DNA of 64,000 nt. Source: Phytohabitans aurantiacus. Its GTDB lineage: Bacteria; Actinomycetota; Actinomycetes; Mycobacteriales; Micromonosporaceae. Position 1 is the stretch's first letter, and every line of letters begins with the position of its first letter. The stretch covers positions 62,001 through 126,000 of the forward strand of contig NZ_BSDI01000014.1 of assembly GCF_027923225.1 (NCBI RefSeq), given 5' to 3'. Shown here in pieces: positions 8,496 through 24,438 of this stretch. The position numbers and the translations under genes are program-made. The notes below the pieces were generated by a model. It was not told where the DNA came from. It saw nothing but the letters and a program-made list of their open reading frames with translations, and did not search any database.

Positions 8496-11400
8496 CGCGT
8501 GCCTGCCTGGGTGTCGAGGGAGCGGCGGACGATGGTGGCGATCTCCGCGACCGTTGGCGTGTCGAAGAAGGCGTCGAGGGGGACGTGGACACCGTAGCGT
8601 TGCTGGATGCGGCTGCTGATCCTGGTGATCGACAGCGAGTGCCCGCCGAGATCGAACAGGTCTTCGTCGGGGCCGATGTCGTCGATTCGCAGCACCTGCT
8701 CCCAGATGGTCGTCAACTCCGCCAGCAGGGTGTCGCCGCCGGGTGGGCCCGGGGCGGCGGTCACCGGGGCGGCCGGTGCTTTGCGGGGCGGCTCGGGCAG
8801 CGCCGCCCGGTCCAGCTTGCCGTTCGGGGTGCGCGGCAGGCGCTCCATTGTGGACCATACTGTGGGCACCATGACCGCGGGCAGTGTCTGTGCAAGATGG
8901 TGGCGCAGGTCGGCCGGATCGGGTGCCGGGCCGCGGGGGACGATGTATCCGACGAGCCGCCCGGAGTCGGTGTCGTCGGGGTAGTGCAGCACGACGGCGG
9001 CCTCGGCCACCCGGGGATGCTCGTGCAGTCGCGCCTCGATCTCGCCCAGCTCGACCCGATGGCCACGGATCTTGACCTGGTCGTCGCGCCGTCCGATGTA
9101 GACAAGGTGTCCGTCGGGGCGCCACTGGCACAGGTCGCCGGTGGCGTACATCCGTCCCGGGCCGAATGGGTCGGCGCGGAACCGTTGCTCGGTCAGTGCG
9201 GGATTGCGCAGGTAGCCGTCGGCGACGCCGTCTCCGGCCAGGTGCAGTTCGCCGGTGATTCCGATCGGTACCGGTGAGCCGGCGCCGTCCAGCACGTACG
9301 CGCGGGTGTTCGCGATCGGGTGGCCGATCGTCACCTCGCCCGTGTCGATGGGCATTTCCGCCGCCGTGGACCAGATCGTCGTCTCTGTTGGACCGTACAC
9401 ATTGAACAGTCGTGTGACCCGGGGGCGCAGCTCCTGGGCGAGCGATGCGGGCAGTGCCTCGCCGCCGGTCAGGGCGGTTACCGTGTCGGGCTGCTCGAAG
9501 CCGGCGTCCAGCAGGATTCGCCAGCCGGACGGGGTGGCCTGGACGTGGGTGACCCGGTGGTCGCGGACGATCCGGTCGACGGTGGCGCCGTCCGTGGTGG
9601 CGCCGTCCGGTGCGACGACCACGCGCCCACCGGTGACCAGCGGCAGGAACACCTCCAGTCCGGAGATGTCGAACGACAGCGAGGTCAGCCAGAGCCAGCG
9701 GTCGGTCGGCCGGCTGCCGAGCAGGTCGCGCATGGCGAGCAGCAGGTTCGCCAGGGCGGCGTGCGGGACCGCAACGCCCTTCGGGCGGCCGGTGGAGCCG
9801 GACGTGTAGATCACGTAGGCGAGCTCGCGGGGGTGGGGTGGGTGCTGCGGTGAGGCGGTGGCGGAGCCAGTCGGGGGATCGAGCGAGTCGATTACCAGGG
9901 CCGGGGCGGCGTCGTCGAGGATCAGCGCGCGCCGGGCGGCCGGGTAGGCCGGATCGACGGGTACGTACGCGGCGCCGCACCGCATGATCGCCAGTAGCGT
10001 GGCGATGGTCTGCCAGCCGCGGGTGAGGCCGACCGCGACAAGGGATCCGGCGCCGACCCCTCGCTGGCGCAGGGCCGTGGCCGTGTGTTCGGCGGCGGCG
10101 TCGAGCTCGGCGTAGGTCAGGTTACGCCCGGCGTCCGTCACCGCTACGGCGTCCGGCCGTGCCGCCACGGCGGCGGCGAACATCGCCGGCACGGTGGCGT
10201 CGGGCGGGAGCGGACGGCTGGTGGCGTTGAACCGGCGCAGGACCTGCTCGTGCTCCGACGCGGGCAGCACCGGCAGCGCTGCGACCGGCCGGTCCCGGGG
10301 GCCGGTGACGGCGGCCTTCAAGAGGACTGCCAGGTGTCCCGCGATCCGGGCCGCGGCGTCGCCGGGTACGGCTTCGAGGTGATGGTGCAGGTCGATCCGT
10401 AGCCGGTCGGGTCCGTCGACGATCAGCACGGTGAGCGCGTTGCGCACGGCCACGGCGGGCATCGTCCACTCGGTGGTGGTGGGTACGCCGGGGAACACCG
10501 GATCTGTGTCCTGGCGCCGGTAGCTGACCGATACCGGGGTCAGCGCCGTCGCCGGTCGTAGTCCGCCGACCGCGTACGCCAGCGGGACGGTGCGGACGCG
10601 GTACAGCTTGCGCAGCCGAGCCCGCACCGAGTGGGCGTACTCGCGGACGGTGCCCTCCGGCGGTGCGACGGTCACCGGCAGTTCGTTGACGTGGAGTCCG
10701 ACCTCGCGGGCGGCCCGCGCGGTGCGGGTCGACAGCGCGACCGACACCGGGAGCCCGGCGTTGCCGTACCGGGAAAGGAGCGCCTGAACGGCCGTGAGGA
10801 GCAGCTCGAAGCGGGTGACGCCGAGCTCCCGTGCGGCCGTACCGATCCGGTCGGCCACCTCGGCGGGGATCGGCACTGGAACCGTCGCGCCCGGCCCGGC
10901 GGTCACCGGCGCCCGCCGCAGGTCCGGCAGCACGAGCTGACCCGCCGCCGTCCAGTGGGACCGCCAGAACTCGCGGGCCCGTGGAAGCTCGGCCGCGATG
11001 CGCTCATCCCGCGCGTATGTCTGGGCGATCGGGTCGGGCGTGCCCAGGTCGACCGGTTCGCCGGCCAGCGCCGCCCCGTACGCGGCCGCGAGGTCGTGGG
11101 CGATGACGTCTTTGGAGACTCCGTCGCAGACCAGGTGATGAGCGGTGAACAGCAGGAGGCTGCCGCCGTCCGGGCGCGCCCGCAGCAGGGTGAACCGCGC
11201 CAGCGGGCCGGCGTCGAGGTCGAAGGGCCGGGCCAGGTGGGCGCGCAGCCGGTCGCCCGCGTGCTCGTCGACGTCCAGCGCGATCTTGTCGGCGGCGGGG
11301 ATCAGGACCGGATCGCCCGCGTCGCTGGCGACGGCGGTGCTGAGCAGCGGATGCCGCTCGACGACGGCCGCGCACGCCTCGGCCAGGGCCCGCTCGTCGA

Positions 11401-11512
11401 GTCCCGCGCCGAACCGGATCGCGAACGCGATGGTGTACGCCCCGGCCGCGACGCCGGCCCGTTCGGTGAACCAGATGGCGTGCTGCCCGAGGCTGGTCTC
11501 GATCGTGTTCAT
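8492..11512 (-). CDS. Non-ribosomal peptide synthetase, one module (C-A-PCP)
   Basis: 1006 residues. Condensation domain about 1-430 with HHLVCDG near residue 126; adenylation domain about 450-900 with YTSGSTGRPKG, NVYGPTETTIW and PNGKLDR; carrier domain with LGGHSLS near 953; no thioesterase. My hand-read ten-residue specificity code is D-I-L-Q-L-G-V-I-W-K, one change from a published glycine code (DILQLGLIWK), so glycine is a tentative substrate. The start MNTIETSL has GGAGGG upstream and overlaps the ligase stop by 4 nt. The middle gene of the minus-strand operon. No epimerase or methyltransferase is present. Confidence 0.95.
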   Translation of the reverse strand: MNTIETSLGQHAIWFTERAGVAAGAYTIAFAIRFGAGLDERALAEACAAVVERHPLLSTAVASDAGDPVLIPAADKIALDVDEHAGDRLRAHLARPFDLDAGPLARFTLLRARPDGGSLLLFTAHHLVCDGVSKDVIAHDLAAAYGAALAGEPVDLGTPDPIAQTYARDERIAAELPRAREFWRSHWTAAGQLVLPDLRRAPVTAGPGATVPVPIPAEVADRIGTAARELGVTRFELLLTAVQALLSRYGNAGLPVSVALSTRTARAAREVGLHVNELPVTVAPPEGTVREYAHSVRARLRKLYRVRTVPLAYAVGGLRPATALTPVSVSYRRQDTDPVFPGVPTTTEWTMPAVAVRNALTVLIVDGPDRLRIDLHHHLEAVPGDAAARIAGHLAVLLKAAVTGPRDRPVAALPVLPASEHEQVLRRFNATSRPLPPDATVPAMFAAAVAARPDAVAVTDAGRNLTYAELDAAAEHTATALRQRGVGAGSLVAVGLTRGWQTIATLLAIMRCGAAYVPVDPAYPAARRALILDDAAPALVIDSLDPPTGSATASPQHPPHPRELAYVIYTSGSTGRPKGVAVPHAALANLLLAMRDLLGSRPTDRWLWLTSLSFDISGLEVFLPLVTGGRVVVAPDGATTDGATVDRIVRDHRVTHVQATPSGWRILLDAGFEQPDTVTALTGGEALPASLAQELRPRVTRLFNVYGPTETTIWSTAAEMPIDTGEVTIGHPIANTRAYVLDGAGSPVPIGITGELHLAGDGVADGYLRNPALTEQRFRADPFGPGRMYATGDLCQWRPDGHLVYIGRRDDQVKIRGHRVELGEIEARLHEHPRVAEAAVVLHYPDDTDSGRLVGYIVPRGPAPDPADLRHHLAQTLPAVMVPTVWSTMERLPRTPNGKLDRAALPEPPRKAPAAPVTAAPGPPGGDTLLAELTTIWEQVLRIDDIGPDEDLFDLGGHSLSITRISSRIQQRYGVHVPLDAFFDTPTVAEIATIVRRSLDTQAGTR

Positions 11513-13089
11513 GGCGCCCCCTCCGAGCCCTGCCCGCCGCTTGCCGTCACGCCCGGGAACACCCCGGCGAGCTGGCGCTTGAGCACCTTGCCGCCCGCGT
11601 TGCGGGGCAGGCTGTCGCGTACCGCCAGATGCGCGGGTATCTGGTAGTCGGCCAGCCGGGTGGCCAGGAAGCGGCGGACCGCTGGCAGCGTCGGCTCGCC
11701 GGCCGGTGCGGCGGGGCTCGGTACGACGACGGCGCCGAGCACGCAGCCGAGCACGTTGTGCGGCACGCCCAGTACCGCGACCTCGGCGACGTGCGGGTGC
11801 TCGTGCAGTGCGGCCTCGACCTCCACTGTGGACACCTTGAACGCTCCGGTCTTGACGACGTCTTCGCCGCGGCCGGCCAGGTGCAGGTAGCCGCCGGCGT
11901 CGAGGCGACCCAGGTCTCCCATGCGCACCCACTCGCCGCGGAACGCCGCCGCGCTCGCGTCGGGGTCCGCGTAGTACGCCCGCGGGTGCGGCGAGCGCAA
12001 CCACACCTCCCCGGTCGTACCGGCCGGCAGCGGGTTCCCGTCGCCGTCAGCGATCATGAGCGTGCCGTCGGCGGGGCGGCCGATGGCGTCGGGCCGCGCC
12101 GGGTCGAAGACCATGCTGACCTCGCTCGGCGCTGCCTCCGTGGAGGTGTAGTAGTTGACGATCGCGGCGTGCGGAAAGGCGCGGCTGAGCCGCATCGCGA
12201 TCGCGGGTGCCAGTGGCGCCGCCGTCGAACCGACCAGGTGGATTCCCGACGTGTCGCGCCCGTCCAGCGCGCCGCTGTCGAGTAACTCGATCGCCACCGA
12301 CGGCACCAGGAACACGGTGCCCACGCCGGGCGTCTCGATGAGGCGCGCGAACCGGGCCGGCGTGACCCGCGCGAGCGACACCGCGCCGGGCCGGGCGTAC
12401 AGGGCGTGGAAAAGCATGGTCTGCGCGGCGTTGGTGCCGATCGGAAAGGCATGGGCGAAGCGTGCGGAGTGCGCCAACCGGAGCCGGCGCGGGTGGACCG
12501 GCGCCGGCATGCTGAGGTTCGCGTGGGTGGCGGTCACGCCTTTCGGCCGCCCGGTGGTGCCGGACGTGTAGAGGATCTGGGCCAGGTCACCGGGGCGTAT
12601 CTCGGCGGCGCCCTCCAGATCCGTCGACGGCGCGGTGAGGGAGGGGACCGGCGCGGTCCAGGCGGTCGCGGGGACGCCGGCCGGTGCGGTATCGCCGCCG
12701 TGCAGCACGGCCACGGCGGCGCACTGCTCCAGCGCGTATCCGATCTGGACGGCCGGCAGCCGGTCGGACAGCGGTACGGCGACACCGCCGGCGCGCTGCA
12801 CTCCGCAGTACGCGATCGCGAACCACGGCCAGTCGGCGGCGGCGAACACGAGCGCGACCCGGTCGCCGGCCCGTACGCCCCGCGCGCGCAGCGCGGCGGC
12901 GACCCGGCTCGCGCCGGCGTCCCACTCGGCGAGCGTCAGGGTGGGCCCACCGGACACCTCGAACGCCACGTGGTCCGGCTGCAGGGCGGCGCGCCAGGCG
13001 AGAAAACCGGGCACGGTCCGGGGCGGCCGGGCGGCCGGCGGGAGACGGGTCGCGGTCCGCCGCGGAGCCAGCGGATCGACCTGGGTCAT
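11509..13089 (-). CDS. Acyl-AMP/acyl-CoA ligase (stand-alone adenylating enzyme)
   Basis: 526 residues of the ANL superfamily: ATP-binding YTSGTTGRPKG, the acyl-ligase motif YTSTEAAPS (in place of the NRPS YGPTE), MGDLGRLDAGGY, and a C-terminal subdomain ending PRNAGGKVLKRQL with the catalytic lysine. The YTSTE form is nearer to CoA ligases than to NRPS A domains. Start at 13089 (MTQVDPL) is set by GAGGAGG 7 nt upstream. First gene of the operon with the C-A-PCP protein and the carrier protein; it likely activates a carboxylic acid starter and loads it on a carrier. Substrate unknown. Confidence 0.9.
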   Translation of the reverse strand: MTQVDPLAPRRTATRLPPAARPPRTVPGFLAWRAALQPDHVAFEVSGGPTLTLAEWDAGASRVAAALRARGVRAGDRVALVFAAADWPWFAIAYCGVQRAGGVAVPLSDRLPAVQIGYALEQCAAVAVLHGGDTAPAGVPATAWTAPVPSLTAPSTDLEGAAEIRPGDLAQILYTSGTTGRPKGVTATHANLSMPAPVHPRRLRLAHSARFAHAFPIGTNAAQTMLFHALYARPGAVSLARVTPARFARLIETPGVGTVFLVPSVAIELLDSGALDGRDTSGIHLVGSTAAPLAPAIAMRLSRAFPHAAIVNYYTSTEAAPSEVSMVFDPARPDAIGRPADGTLMIADGDGNPLPAGTTGEVWLRSPHPRAYYADPDASAAAFRGEWVRMGDLGRLDAGGYLHLAGRGEDVVKTGAFKVSTVEVEAALHEHPHVAEVAVLGVPHNVLGCVLGAVVVPSPAAPAGEPTLPAVRRFLATRLADYQIPAHLAVRDSLPRNAGGKVLKRQLAGVFPGVTASGGQGSEGAP

Positions 13090-13306
13090 ATCGTGCCTCC
13101 TCGGGCGCAATCCGCGGCCGGCACCGGGTCAGCGCCACGCCGCTCCCTAGCGTTACCTGGCGGTCGCTCTGCGGCATCAGCCGAACGGCTCAGCGGAACG
13201 CGCTTTCCCGGGGATGTCAGAAACCGGTGTCGATGCGCCAATACTTGTCGACGTGCGCCGAAGTATCGATGTCGCACCAACCACCGTCGACAGTGGAGGG
13301 TCGCGA

Positions 13307-14719
13307 ATGGACATTCCGGACGTCGCTCTGCTCCAGCCCGCGGTGGTGCGCGCCCCCTTTGCCGGCGCGGCCGCGCCGCCCGCGCCGCTCACCTGGGGGC
13401 AGCGGGCACTGTGGACAGCGATGCGGCGGCGCGGCCCCGAGCAGGCGTCGATGAGCATGCGGCGCGGCCTGCCGCTGCCACGCCGCGCCCCGGACGACGT
13501 CGACAGCGCCGTCCGCGCGATCGGCGCGCTGGTCAGCCGGCACAGCTCCCTGCGGACCCGGATCCAGGTCATCGACGGCGAACCGCGGCAGATCGTGGCC
13601 GAACGGGGCGAACAGCCCGTGATTCTCGTCCACGCCGGCGCACCCGACACCGACATCGCCGATGACGTCGCCGCGGACCTCGCGGCCACGCCGTTCGAGC
13701 ACGCCGTGGAGTGGCCACAACGGATCGCGCTGGTGCTGGAAGCCGGGCGGGTGCGGCGGATCGTGCTCGTCTTCAGCCATACCACCGTGGACTTTCAGGC
13801 GGTCGAGATCCTCCTGCGCGACCTGCGGGTACTGCTGCTGCGCGGTGCGATCCCGACCCCTCCCGGCGCGCAGTCGGTCGACATCGCGCGGCTGGAGCAG
13901 GGCGTCGATCGGCGCAAGTCGGACCGGGCCGTGGCCTACTGGCTGCGCGGCTTCGGCCGGCTGCCCACGCAGACGCTGCCCTGGTCGGGACCGCCGTCGA
14001 CGCCACGATTCCGCCGGTCGGTACTGGTCTCCGAGGCGGCCGGCACCGCGGTCCGGCTGGCCGGCGTCCGCCACCGGGTCACCGGGTCGACGGTACTGGT
14101 CGCGGCGGCCGCCGCGGTGATCTGCGCCTGGTCCGGCACCGGCGTGTGCGGGATCCACTCGATGGCCAACAACCGGGCGCTGCCCGGGTACGCCGACGCG
14201 ATAGCCAAGCTGAACCAGGTCGGCCTGATCGTCGTCGACACCACCGACCGGCCCAGCCTCGCCGACCTGCTGCCCCGGGTCTGGCAGGCCGCCGTCGAGG
14301 GGTACCGGCACGCGCACTACGACCCGGCGCGGTTGCGGCAGGAGTTCGAGGCGGCCGGCTACCCGTACGAGACCGGCGTAAGCCCGCACTGCTTCCTCAA
14401 CGACCTGCGCCTGTCCACCGAGCTCGACCTGTTCGGGCGGGCCACCGGCGAGGCCGAGGTGCGGGCGGCCATGGCCCGCTCGACGTACACGGTCGCCGAG
14501 GGGTTCGAGCATTTCCAATGGCGGCTGCGCGTCCAGATCCTCGACGCCCCGCCCGGCCTCGCCCTCGCGGTCACCGCCGACACCGCGTACCTGGCACCGC
14601 AGGCCGCCGAGCGTTTCCTGCGCGACATCGAACGGCTGCTGGTCGAGGCGGCCTTCGGCGACGTGCCGTGGCCGTGGCCGCCGCACGCGTCCGACCGAAG
14701 GGTGGAGACCCATGACTGA
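13307..14719 (+). CDS. Stand-alone condensation-domain protein with altered active-site motif
   Basis: 470 residues, a single condensation-like domain: LTWGQRALWTAM start, then SHTTVDF near residue 155 in place of HHxxxDG. The second (catalytic) histidine and the aspartate are kept; the first His is Ser and the Gly is Phe. SMANNRALPG and NDLRL fit later condensation motifs. Start ATG 13307 has GGAGGG 7 nt before it. It overlaps the next NRPS by 8 nt. It may join the ligase-loaded acyl group to the first amino acid, or form an ester or amide with a free acceptor; the altered motif leaves activity uncertain. Confidence 0.85.
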   Translation: MDIPDVALLQPAVVRAPFAGAAAPPAPLTWGQRALWTAMRRRGPEQASMSMRRGLPLPRRAPDDVDSAVRAIGALVSRHSSLRTRIQVIDGEPRQIVAERGEQPVILVHAGAPDTDIADDVAADLAATPFEHAVEWPQRIALVLEAGRVRRIVLVFSHTTVDFQAVEILLRDLRVLLLRGAIPTPPGAQSVDIARLEQGVDRRKSDRAVAYWLRGFGRLPTQTLPWSGPPSTPRFRRSVLVSEAAGTAVRLAGVRHRVTGSTVLVAAAAAVICAWSGTGVCGIHSMANNRALPGYADAIAKLNQVGLIVVDTTDRPSLADLLPRVWQAAVEGYRHAHYDPARLRQEFEAAGYPYETGVSPHCFLNDLRLSTELDLFGRATGEAEVRAAMARSTYTVAEGFEHFQWRLRVQILDAPPGLALAVTADTAYLAPQAAERFLRDIERLLVEAAFGDVPWPWPPHASDRRVETHD

Positions 14720-17700
14720 GCTGCCGCTCTCACCCGCGCAGGAACGGATGTGGTTCCTGGACCGGTTCGACCCCGGCCAGCCGAACAACGTCGTGCTGTC
14801 GCGGCGGCTGCGCGGCCGGCTCGACGGCGACGCGCTGGCGCGGGCGTTCGGCGCCGTCGTCGCCCGGCACGAGGCGCTGCGCGCGACGTTCGCGGAGCGC
14901 GACGGGGCACCGGTACAGGTGATCGGCGAGCCGGGCGCCTTCCCGCTGGAGCGGATCGACCTGACCGGCGAACCGGAGCCGCTGCGGGAGGGACGCGCCC
15001 GCGAGATCGGCCTGCAGGTCTTCGATACCCGGTTCGACCTGTCGCGCGGGCCGCTGCTGCGGGCCGCCCTGCTGTACCTGGGCGACGACGACCACCTGCT
15101 GGTGGTCGCCGCCCACCACATCGTCTTCGACGGCAGCTCCCAGTCGATCCTGGTGCGGGACCTCGGCGTGGCGTACGGCGCACAGCTGGCCGGTCGGGAG
15201 CCAGCCTCCGCGCCGTCCCCGATCGGTTGGCGCGACTACGTGCTCGCCCAGGCCGAGCAGCCCGCGGAGAAGGCCGAACAGGCGCTGGCGTACTGGCGGG
15301 AGCGACTCGCGGGCGCGCAGCAGCTGAACCTGCCCACCGACCTTCCCCGGCCGCTGTTCAAGACGCCCCGCACGGCGCGGGTGCGGCACCAGCTGGACCG
15401 CGAGCTGACCGGCCAACTGGAACGGCTCGCCCGCGCCCAGCGGTGCACCCTGTTCATGGTGCTGCTGGCCGGATACCAGGTGCTGCTGGGCCGGCACGCG
15501 GACCAGGACAGCGTCTGCGTCGGCTCCGCCAGCGCCGGGCGGACCCAGCCGGAGCTGGAGCCGCTGATCGGGAACTTCGTCAACACCCTGGTGCTGCGCG
15601 GCGACCTCTCCGGCGACCCCACGTTCAGCACGCTGCTGCGGCGCACCCGCACGACCGCGCTGGAGGCGTACGCCCACCAGGAGATCCCGTTCGAACGGCT
15701 GGTGAGCGAGCTGGACGTGGCGCGCGACGTGAGCCGCACACCGCTGTTCGACACCATGCTCATCCTGCACACCCAGGACCGCGCCGAGCTCGACGTCCTG
15801 CCCGGCATCACCGGTGAGCGCTTCGAGATGGGCATCCCGCAGTCCCTGTTCGACCTGGTCGTCGACGCCTCGCTCACGCCGGACGGCATGGTGCTGCGGG
15901 CCCGCTACGACTCGGCGCTCTACACCGCCGGCACGGTCGAGGTGTTGATGCGCCGCTACGAGACCCTGCTGCGCGCGGCCGCCAGCGACCCGGACCGCCG
16001 CATCGGCGAGCTGCCGATGGACGACGCCGCCGGCCAGCGCCGGATCCTCGCCCGCGGGCAGGGCCCGAACCGCTCCTACTCCGGTACCGTGCCCGCCCTG
16101 TTCGCCGCCCGGGCGGCCGCCGCGGCGCAGGCCCCGGCGGTGGGCGCGTACACGTACGGCCAGCTCGACACCCGCGCGAACCAGATCGCCCGCTTCCTGC
16201 GCCGCTCCGGCGTCGAGCCGGGCGCCGTGGTCGGAGTCTGCCTGGGCCGCGGCGAGGACCTCGTCGCGGCGCTGCTGGCCGTGTGGCGGTGCGGCGCCGC
16301 CTACCTTCCGCTCGACCACACCCTGCCGGCCGCCCGCCTCGCGTGGCTGCGGGCGGACGCCGGCGCCAGATACCTGGTGACGGCCACCGGCACCGCGCCG
16401 CCGGTAGACGACGGCGAGCCGGTCATCTGGCTCGACCGGGACGCCGCGGCGATCTCCGCCGAGCCGGGGGGACCACTCCGCACCGCCGTCGACGCGCGGT
16501 CGCTCGCGTACGTGCTCTACACCTCCGGCTCGACCGGCCAGCCCAAGGGCGTGGCGGTGCCGCATCGAGCCCTGACGAACCTGCTGCTGTCGATGCGGGA
16601 CAACCTGGGCGGCACGGCGCGCGACGTCTGGCTCGGGCTCACCTCGCTGTCGTTCGACATCAGCGCGCTGGAACTGTTCCTGCCGCTGGTCACCGGCGGC
16701 CGGCTGATCCCGGTACCGGAGGAGAGCGCGAAGGACGGCGTGGCCATCGTGCGGCTGATCGACGAGGCGGGCGTCACGCACGTCCAGGCCACCCCGTCCG
16801 GGTGGCGCATGCTCGTCGACGCCGGCTTCAACGCACCGGCGGTGACGGCGCTGACCGGCGGCGAGGCGCTCCCGCCACGCCTGGCGCGGGAGCTGCGGCC
16901 GCGGGTACGCCGCCTGTTCAACGTCTACGGCCCCACCGAGACCACGATCTGGTCGAGCATCGCCGAACTGCCCGAGCGGGTGAGCGATGTGACGCTCGGC
17001 GCGCCGGTCGGCAACACCCAGCTGTACGTCGTCGACGCGCGGCTGCGTCCGGTACCGGCCGGCGTCCCCGGCGAGCTGGCCATCGGCGGCGCCGGTGTGG
17101 CGTGGGGCTACCTCGGCCGCCCCTCGCTGACCGCGCGACGGTTCGTCCCGGACCCGTACGGCTCACCCGGCGCCCGGCTCTACCGGACCGGAGACCGGGT
17201 CCGCTGGCGCCCCGACGGCGGACTTGAGTTCCTCGGCCGCACCGACGCCCAGGTGAAGATCAGGGGACACCGGATCGAGCTGGGCGAGATCGAGGCGCGG
17301 CTCGCCGAGCATCCCGACGTCGGCCAGGCCGCCGTCGTCACGGCGGGGCAGGAGCACGACACCAGGCTGGTCGGGTACGTGGCCGCCGCGCCGGACCGCA
17401 CGCCGCAAGCCCGGCAGCTGCGCGCGTACCTGGCCGAACTCCTGCCGGCACACATGGTTCCCGGACAGATCGCGGTACTGGACAGCCTGCCGCTCAACCC
17501 GGCCGGCAAGGTCGACCGCCGCCGCCTGCCCGCGGCGGGAGCCGACGACCTGGAGGTACGCGAGTACGTGGCGCCGCGTACCGAGCTGGAACAGGCGGTC
17601 GCCGCCACCTGGGCCCAGGTGCTCGGCCGCGACCGCGTCGGCGTCCTGGACGACTTCTTCGACATCGGCGGCCATTCGCTGCTGGCCACCAAGGTCGTCG

Positions 17701-17863
17701 CCCGGCTCGGCGCCGCGCTCGGCCTGGACGTGCCGATCCGCACCCTGTTCCTGCGCTCCACAGTGGAGGATTTCGCGGCCGCCGTCGAAGAGCTTCTCGT
17801 GGCCGACATCGAGCAACTGTCCGACGACGAGGTGGCCGGCCTTCTCGACGGCGGAGCCGCCGG

Positions 17864-17867
<4 letters not shown>
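14712..17867 (+). CDS. Non-ribosomal peptide synthetase, one module (C-A-PCP)
   Basis: 1051 residues. Condensation domain (HHIVFDGSS near 135), adenylation domain (YTSGSTGQPKG near 603, NVYGPTETTIW, PAGKVDR), carrier domain (IGGHSLLATK near 985). The specificity code read by hand is D-I-L-Q-L-G-V-I-W-K, identical to the minus-strand NRPS, so both modules probably load the same residue (glycine, tentative). The PCP tail is followed by a short acidic end. Start overlaps the free C-domain gene by 8 nt and the stop overlaps the next NRPS by 4 nt, so the whole plus-strand operon is translationally coupled. Confidence 0.95.
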
Positions 17868-23331
<5,464 letters not shown>

Positions 23332-23335
<4 letters not shown>

Positions 23336-23511
23336 GCAGTGAGCGCTACGTCGTTGTGGTCAACCACGAAGAGCAGTACTCGATCTGGCCCGCGGACCAG
23401 GAGACGCCGGCGGGCTGGCAGGACGCCGGGTTCACCGGCGACGAGCAGTCATGCCTCGACCACATCGACACGGTATGGCTCGACATGCGCCCTCTGAGCG
23501 CCCGCCCGTAA
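23332..23511 (+). CDS. MbtH-like NRPS accessory protein
   Basis: 59 residues carrying the full MbtH signature: NHEEQYSIWP, PAGWQDAGFTG, CLDHID, W.DMRPLS. MbtH proteins bind and activate NRPS adenylation domains. The ATG overlaps the NRPS stop (ATGA), with GGAGGA upstream inside the NRPS gene. It likely serves all three A domains of both operons. Confidence 0.97.
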
Positions 23512-23884
23512 CCCGCACCCGGCCCGCACCCGGCCCGCCCCCTCGTCCGCGCCCCCGTGCGCGCGCCGCGCCCGCTTCGTCCCGTCGATCAAGGGCGAAT
23601 GCACGTGGTTGGATCTCTTTTCCGCGTGCGTTCGCCCTTGATCCATGCAAACGCCCTTGATCGGCGGGGCGCGGATGCGTCAGCACGCGCCTGGCGGCAC
23701 GCGAGCGGCCTGCGCGGCCGCGTCCTTGCCAGCAGCGTCACCCTCAGGAGGCCGGCATGGACGTGCACCGCCGCAATGGGCCGATGTGGACAGACAAGCG
23801 GAGCACGTCGCGGCAGCCCAGCACCGATCAGGCGTTCTGGATGATTCCGCTGATCGAGGCCGCCACAGACGCCGTGGGCGTCCG
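23512..23884. other. Convergent gap of 373 bp after mbtH
   Basis: Holds repeat A copy 4 and, at its right end, one small open frame with a good ribosome site (23757-23906). The GC-rich stretch 23512-23580 is low-complexity (runs of cccg) and I see nothing else in it. Confidence 0.7.
23581..23670 (+). repeat. Repeat family A, copy 4
   Basis: Full copy in a convergent gap 70 bp beyond the mbtH stop. Arms GATCAAGGGCGAATGCACG and CGTGCGTTCGCCCTTGATC (18 of 19 paired), then a third CGCCCTTGATCGGCGG arm. The loop GGATCTCTTTTCC is identical to copy 1. Confidence 0.92.
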
Positions 23885-23906
23885 TCAGGTTTGCCGCCAG
23901 ACCTGA
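23757..23906 (+). CDS. Possible 49-residue small protein
   Basis: ATG with GGAGG 5 nt upstream opens a 49-codon frame (MDVHRRNGPMWTDK...VCRQT) ending 22 bp inside the 3' end of the opposing gene. The strong ribosome site is the main support. The protein matches no family I recognise, and no transcript signal is seen. It may be a chance frame. Confidence 0.25.
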   Translation: MDVHRRNGPMWTDKRSTSRQPSTDQAFWMIPLIEAATDAVGVRQVCRQT

Positions 23907-24367
23907 AACTTCTGCTGCAGTCGCCACGTGCCGTCGGACTGCCGCGCCTGGTTGCGCCAGCGGAACGCGTCGGCCTCGATGTCGAAGAAGGTCCAGCGCA
24001 GGTCGCCGCCGTCGAGCACGATCTGCTCTCCCACTCGCGAGGCCAGGAACGTGTGCGTGCGCCGCCGGACCGGTCCGACCCACGTGGAGCGCCATACGCC
24101 CGTACCGGCCGCGGGATCGGGAAACCGTACGCTGACGCCGTGTTCGACGCCGGGCAGGATCCAGACGTCGGTGGTGGCCCGCCCGCCCAAGGCGTAGCCG
24201 AAGTGCCATTCGCCGCGGCGGACAGTCGAGGAGCCGTCGAGGTCGTACTCGGTGCAGTCCAGCGCCCATGCTCCGGCGAACTGCCCGAACAGGCTCAGGT
24301 CCACGCCGTCCGCGGGTCCGTCCGCGAGGAAGGCGGCGGCGATGGCATTGGACGGTTCGGTCATCAT
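23885..24367 (-). CDS. Conserved hypothetical protein (lipocalin-like / DUF1579-type)
   Basis: 160 residues without signal peptide or membrane segment. The pattern FAGAWALDCTEYDLDG, GEWHFGYALGGRATTDVW and a WRLQQKFQVWR end resembles small lipocalin-like beta-barrel proteins of the DUF1579 type (alternating strands, conserved Trp). Role unknown. Start codons ATG-ATG at 24367; no clear ribosome site, so translation may be leaderless. Divergent from the glycolipid-binding-like gene across 70 bp. Confidence 0.75.
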   Translation of the reverse strand: MMTEPSNAIAAAFLADGPADGVDLSLFGQFAGAWALDCTEYDLDGSSTVRRGEWHFGYALGGRATTDVWILPGVEHGVSVRFPDPAAGTGVWRSTWVGPVRRRTHTFLASRVGEQIVLDGGDLRWTFFDIEADAFRWRNQARQSDGTWRLQQKFQVWRQT

Positions 24368-24438
24368 GTCAAAAGACGATAGCCAGGCCGTGGTGTCGGC
24401 GCGGGAATAGCGCGGGGTCGCCGCAGGCTGTAGCGGTC

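Noticed and set aside
14730..16781. 683-codon minus-strand open frame under an NRPS module
   Set aside because: No motifs; the plus strand has complete C-A-PCP signatures.
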